A DNA stretch of 64,000 nucleotides, from the NCBI RefSeq assembly GCF_024611995.1, contig NZ_CP102509.1:1054001-1118000 (forward strand). Reading direction: 5' to 3'. This stretch comes from Streptomyces sp. NBC_00162. Lineage in GTDB: Bacteria > Actinomycetota > Actinomycetes > Streptomycetales > Streptomycetaceae. Both the position numbers and the translations under genes were made by a program. Positions 62,521-64,000 of the stretch are shown one piece after another. The notes under the pieces are model-generated. The model had not been told where the DNA came from and did no database searches. It saw only the letters and a list, made by a program, of their open reading frames with translations. The number at the start of each line of letters is the position of its first letter. Position 1 is the stretch's first letter.

Positions 62521-63722
62521 ATGGCAACTGACATCAAGGACACCGCCCGCGCCGTCGAGGCCGCCGCCGTCATGAAGCTGCTTCCGGCCCGGCCGCGGCT
62601 GCTCGCCCTGGGCGAGCCCACCCACGGCGAGGACACCCTGCTCGACGTGCGCAACGAACTCTTCCGGCAGCTCGTCGAGCAGGAGGGCTACCGGACGGTC
62701 GCGATCGAGAGCGACTGCGTGCGGGGCCTGCTCGTGGACGCCTACGTCACCTCGGGCACGGGCACCCTCGACGAGGTGATGGAGCACGGATTCAGCCACG
62801 GGTTCGGCGCGTCCGCGGCCAACCGCGAACTCGTGCGCTGGATGCGGGCGTACAACGAAGGCCGGCCCGCGCCCGAGCGGCTCCGCTTCGCCGGCATCGA
62901 CGGCCCGCTGGAGATCACCGGCGCCGCGAGCCCCCGGCAGGCCCTCACCGCGCTCCACGGCTGCCTCTCCGCCCGGGTGGACGCGGATCTGCTCCCTGCA
63001 CCGCGGAAACGCTCGACCGCCTGCTCGGCGCCGACGACCGGTGGACGGAACCCGCCGCGATGATGGACCCCTCCCGGTCCGTGGGGCGGTCGGCCGACGC
63101 CAGGGAGCTGCGGCTGCTCGCCGACGACCTGGCGGCGCTGCTCGACGAGCAGACCCCGCACCTGATCACGGCGACCTCGCGGGACGACTGGGAGCGGGCG
63201 CGCCTGTACGGGCGCACCGCCACCGGCCTGCTGCGCTACCACTTCTGGATGGCCGACACCTCACCGGGCCGCATGACGCGGCTGCTGGGCCTGCGGGCCC
63301 AGATGATGGCCGACAACCTCCTCGCGATCGCCGCTCGGGGGCCGGCACTCATCCACGCCCACAACGCCCATCTCCAGCGGGAGAAGAGCACGATGCGGAT
63401 GGGCGGGACGCCGCTGGAGTGGTGGAGCGCCGGCGCGCTCGTGAGCGCCCGCCTGGGCGAGGGGTACGCCTTCCTGGCCACGGCGCTGGGCACGATCCGG
63501 CACCAGGGAGTGGACACCCCGCCATCGGACACCCTCGAAGGACTCCTGTACGCGCTCCCGGAGGACCGCTGCGTCATCGACGCCCCCCGGCTGGCCACCG
63601 CCCTCGGCGACCCGCTGCCCGCCCCCCGCGTATCCCCCTGGTTCGGATACGCCCCGCTCGACCCGGCCCACCTGGCGGACAGCAACGGCATCGTGTTCGT
63701 CAAGGACTGCCCGCAGGACTAG
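62521..63722 (+). CDS. Erythromycin esterase family hydrolase (frame broken by one base)
   Basis: About 400 residues from ATG 62521. The EreA/EreB fold motifs are seen: LLALGEPTHGEDTLLDVRNEL with the catalytic His in GEPTHGE, TVAIESDCVRGLLVDAYV with the conserved Glu, the helix EHGFSHGFGASAANRELVRW, and ALIHAHNAHLQREKSTMRMG with the second His pair. Members cut the lactone of 14-membered macrolides or act on unknown esters. The frame changes at about 62999 (one base missing in GCACC): DLLPA then TAETLDRLLGADDRWTEPAA. This is the only break not in a run longer than two. Control by the divergent MerR gene is likely. Confidence 0.87.
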
Positions 63723-63737
63723 CGGGCAAGAGATGCC

Positions 63738-64000
63738 CTAGAGCCGGACCGTCCACTCGGCCGTGGAGCGCAGGGTGCGGGCGATCTTGGGGTCTCGTAC
63801 CGAGGGGGTGCGGTCCTCCGCCGTGACCGAGAGCCGGTGGGTGCGGAGGTCGAAGAGCCACAGGTCCGCCACCGCCACCTCGGTCCGGCCCTCGAACCTC
63901 TTCAGCTCCCTGCCGTCCAGGTACCACCGGACCACGAGCTGGCGCCCGTCCGCTCCGGCCAGCCTCGGCACGGCGGCCTTCGCCGTGTGGCGCATCCGCA
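63738..64000 (-). CDS. C-terminal part of a probable M64 (IgA-peptidase-like) metallopeptidase, N-terminus off window
   Basis: The visible 86 residues read through the right edge with no convincing start (the ATG at 63995 has no ribosome site). They form an Ig-like beta domain: LVVRWYLDGRELKRFEG, RTEVAVADLWLFDLRTHRL, SVTAEDRTPSVRDPKIARTL and ending STAEWTVRL. This matches the C-terminal domain of Streptomyces M64 peptidases (WYVDGKEI, T-D-T/PTAFVRDP patterns). The zinc site lies outside the window, so the call is tentative. Confidence 0.6.
   Translation of the reverse strand, partial: RMRHTAKAAVPRLAGADGRQLVVRWYLDGRELKRFEGRTEVAVADLWLFDLRTHRLSVTAEDRTPSVRDPKIARTLRSTAEWTVRL

Noticed and set aside
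2806..63722. Programmed -1/+1 frameshifting as an explanation of the broken genes
   Set aside because: Sites have no common slippery heptamer or downstream structure, occur in unrelated genes at varied positions, and every case is cured by adding a base to a homopolymer.
1..64000. rRNA, tRNA, prophage, IS elements and riboswitches
   Set aside because: None seen on reading both strands; no cloverleaf-like sequence, transposase or phage structural gene was recognised.

Overview
This 64 kb window is high-GC actinobacterial chromosome. The rodlin spore-coat gene, the DUF6381 and DUF1206 proteins, Tat/lipoprotein signals, GTG/TTG starts and strong third-position GC point to a Streptomyces. No rRNA, tRNA, CRISPR array, insertion sequence or prophage was seen. 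It looks like accessory/arm or arm-proximal chromosome rich in secreted enzymes, small regulators and cassettes.

Layout. 1-7.5 kb: end of a sugar-binding lipoprotein gene, two secreted proteins, a LysR regulator divergent from a very large secreted protease that combines an M4 (thermolysin-like) and an M28 (aminopeptidase) domain. 7.5-10.7 kb: an aldehyde dehydrogenase, then a decay zone in which sucD and fdhD remnants lie head to head, both without their 5' ends. 10.8-13 kb: cyanate detoxification (cynR-like LysR, carbonic anhydrase, cyanate hydratase). 13-17.7 kb: rodlin, serine hydrolase, small enzymes, a lipoprotein and a PlsC-type acyltransferase. 17.9-23.2 kb: a GH87 alpha-1,3-glucanase and a DD-carboxypeptidase with a long acidic N-terminal domain. 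23.2-28.8 kb: a two-gene VWA membrane system, an FAD monooxygenase and the divergent ohr/ohrR pair. 28.8-33.5 kb: a PHP phosphoesterase and an srsABC-like alkylresorcinol/quinone cluster (type III PKS, ICMT-like methyltransferase, flavin hydroxylase) with a divergent UbiA prenyltransferase. 33.6-37.1 kb: a repeat membrane protein, a carboxylesterase and a lipoprotein with seven 36-bp coding repeats.

37.1-49.6 kb holds the most striking system: one minus-strand operon of five genes, four of the joints overlapping or nearly so: DUF4132-like protein, a ~1,654-residue protein of unknown function, a MoxR AAA+ ATPase, a DUF5682-VWA fusion and a SWIM zinc-finger protein. 49.8-64 kb: a secreted HNH nuclease, a molybdopterin oxidoreductase, a secreted hydrolase, an IPNS-like oxygenase, a VOC protein, a class II amidotransferase, a Tat-exported agmatine/arginine deiminase with an amino-acid permease under a divergent TetR, a DUF1206 membrane protein, a MerR regulator divergent from an erythromycin esterase, and the end of a probable M64 peptidase.

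A window-wide feature affects how everything is read: fourteen reading frames are each broken by the loss of a single base, nearly always in a G or C run of 3-5. The pattern is one-directional and hits unrelated genes, so I read it as residual homopolymer error in the assembly rather than mass pseudogenisation. Those genes are given as CDS spanning the break; only sucD and fdhD are called true pseudogenes.
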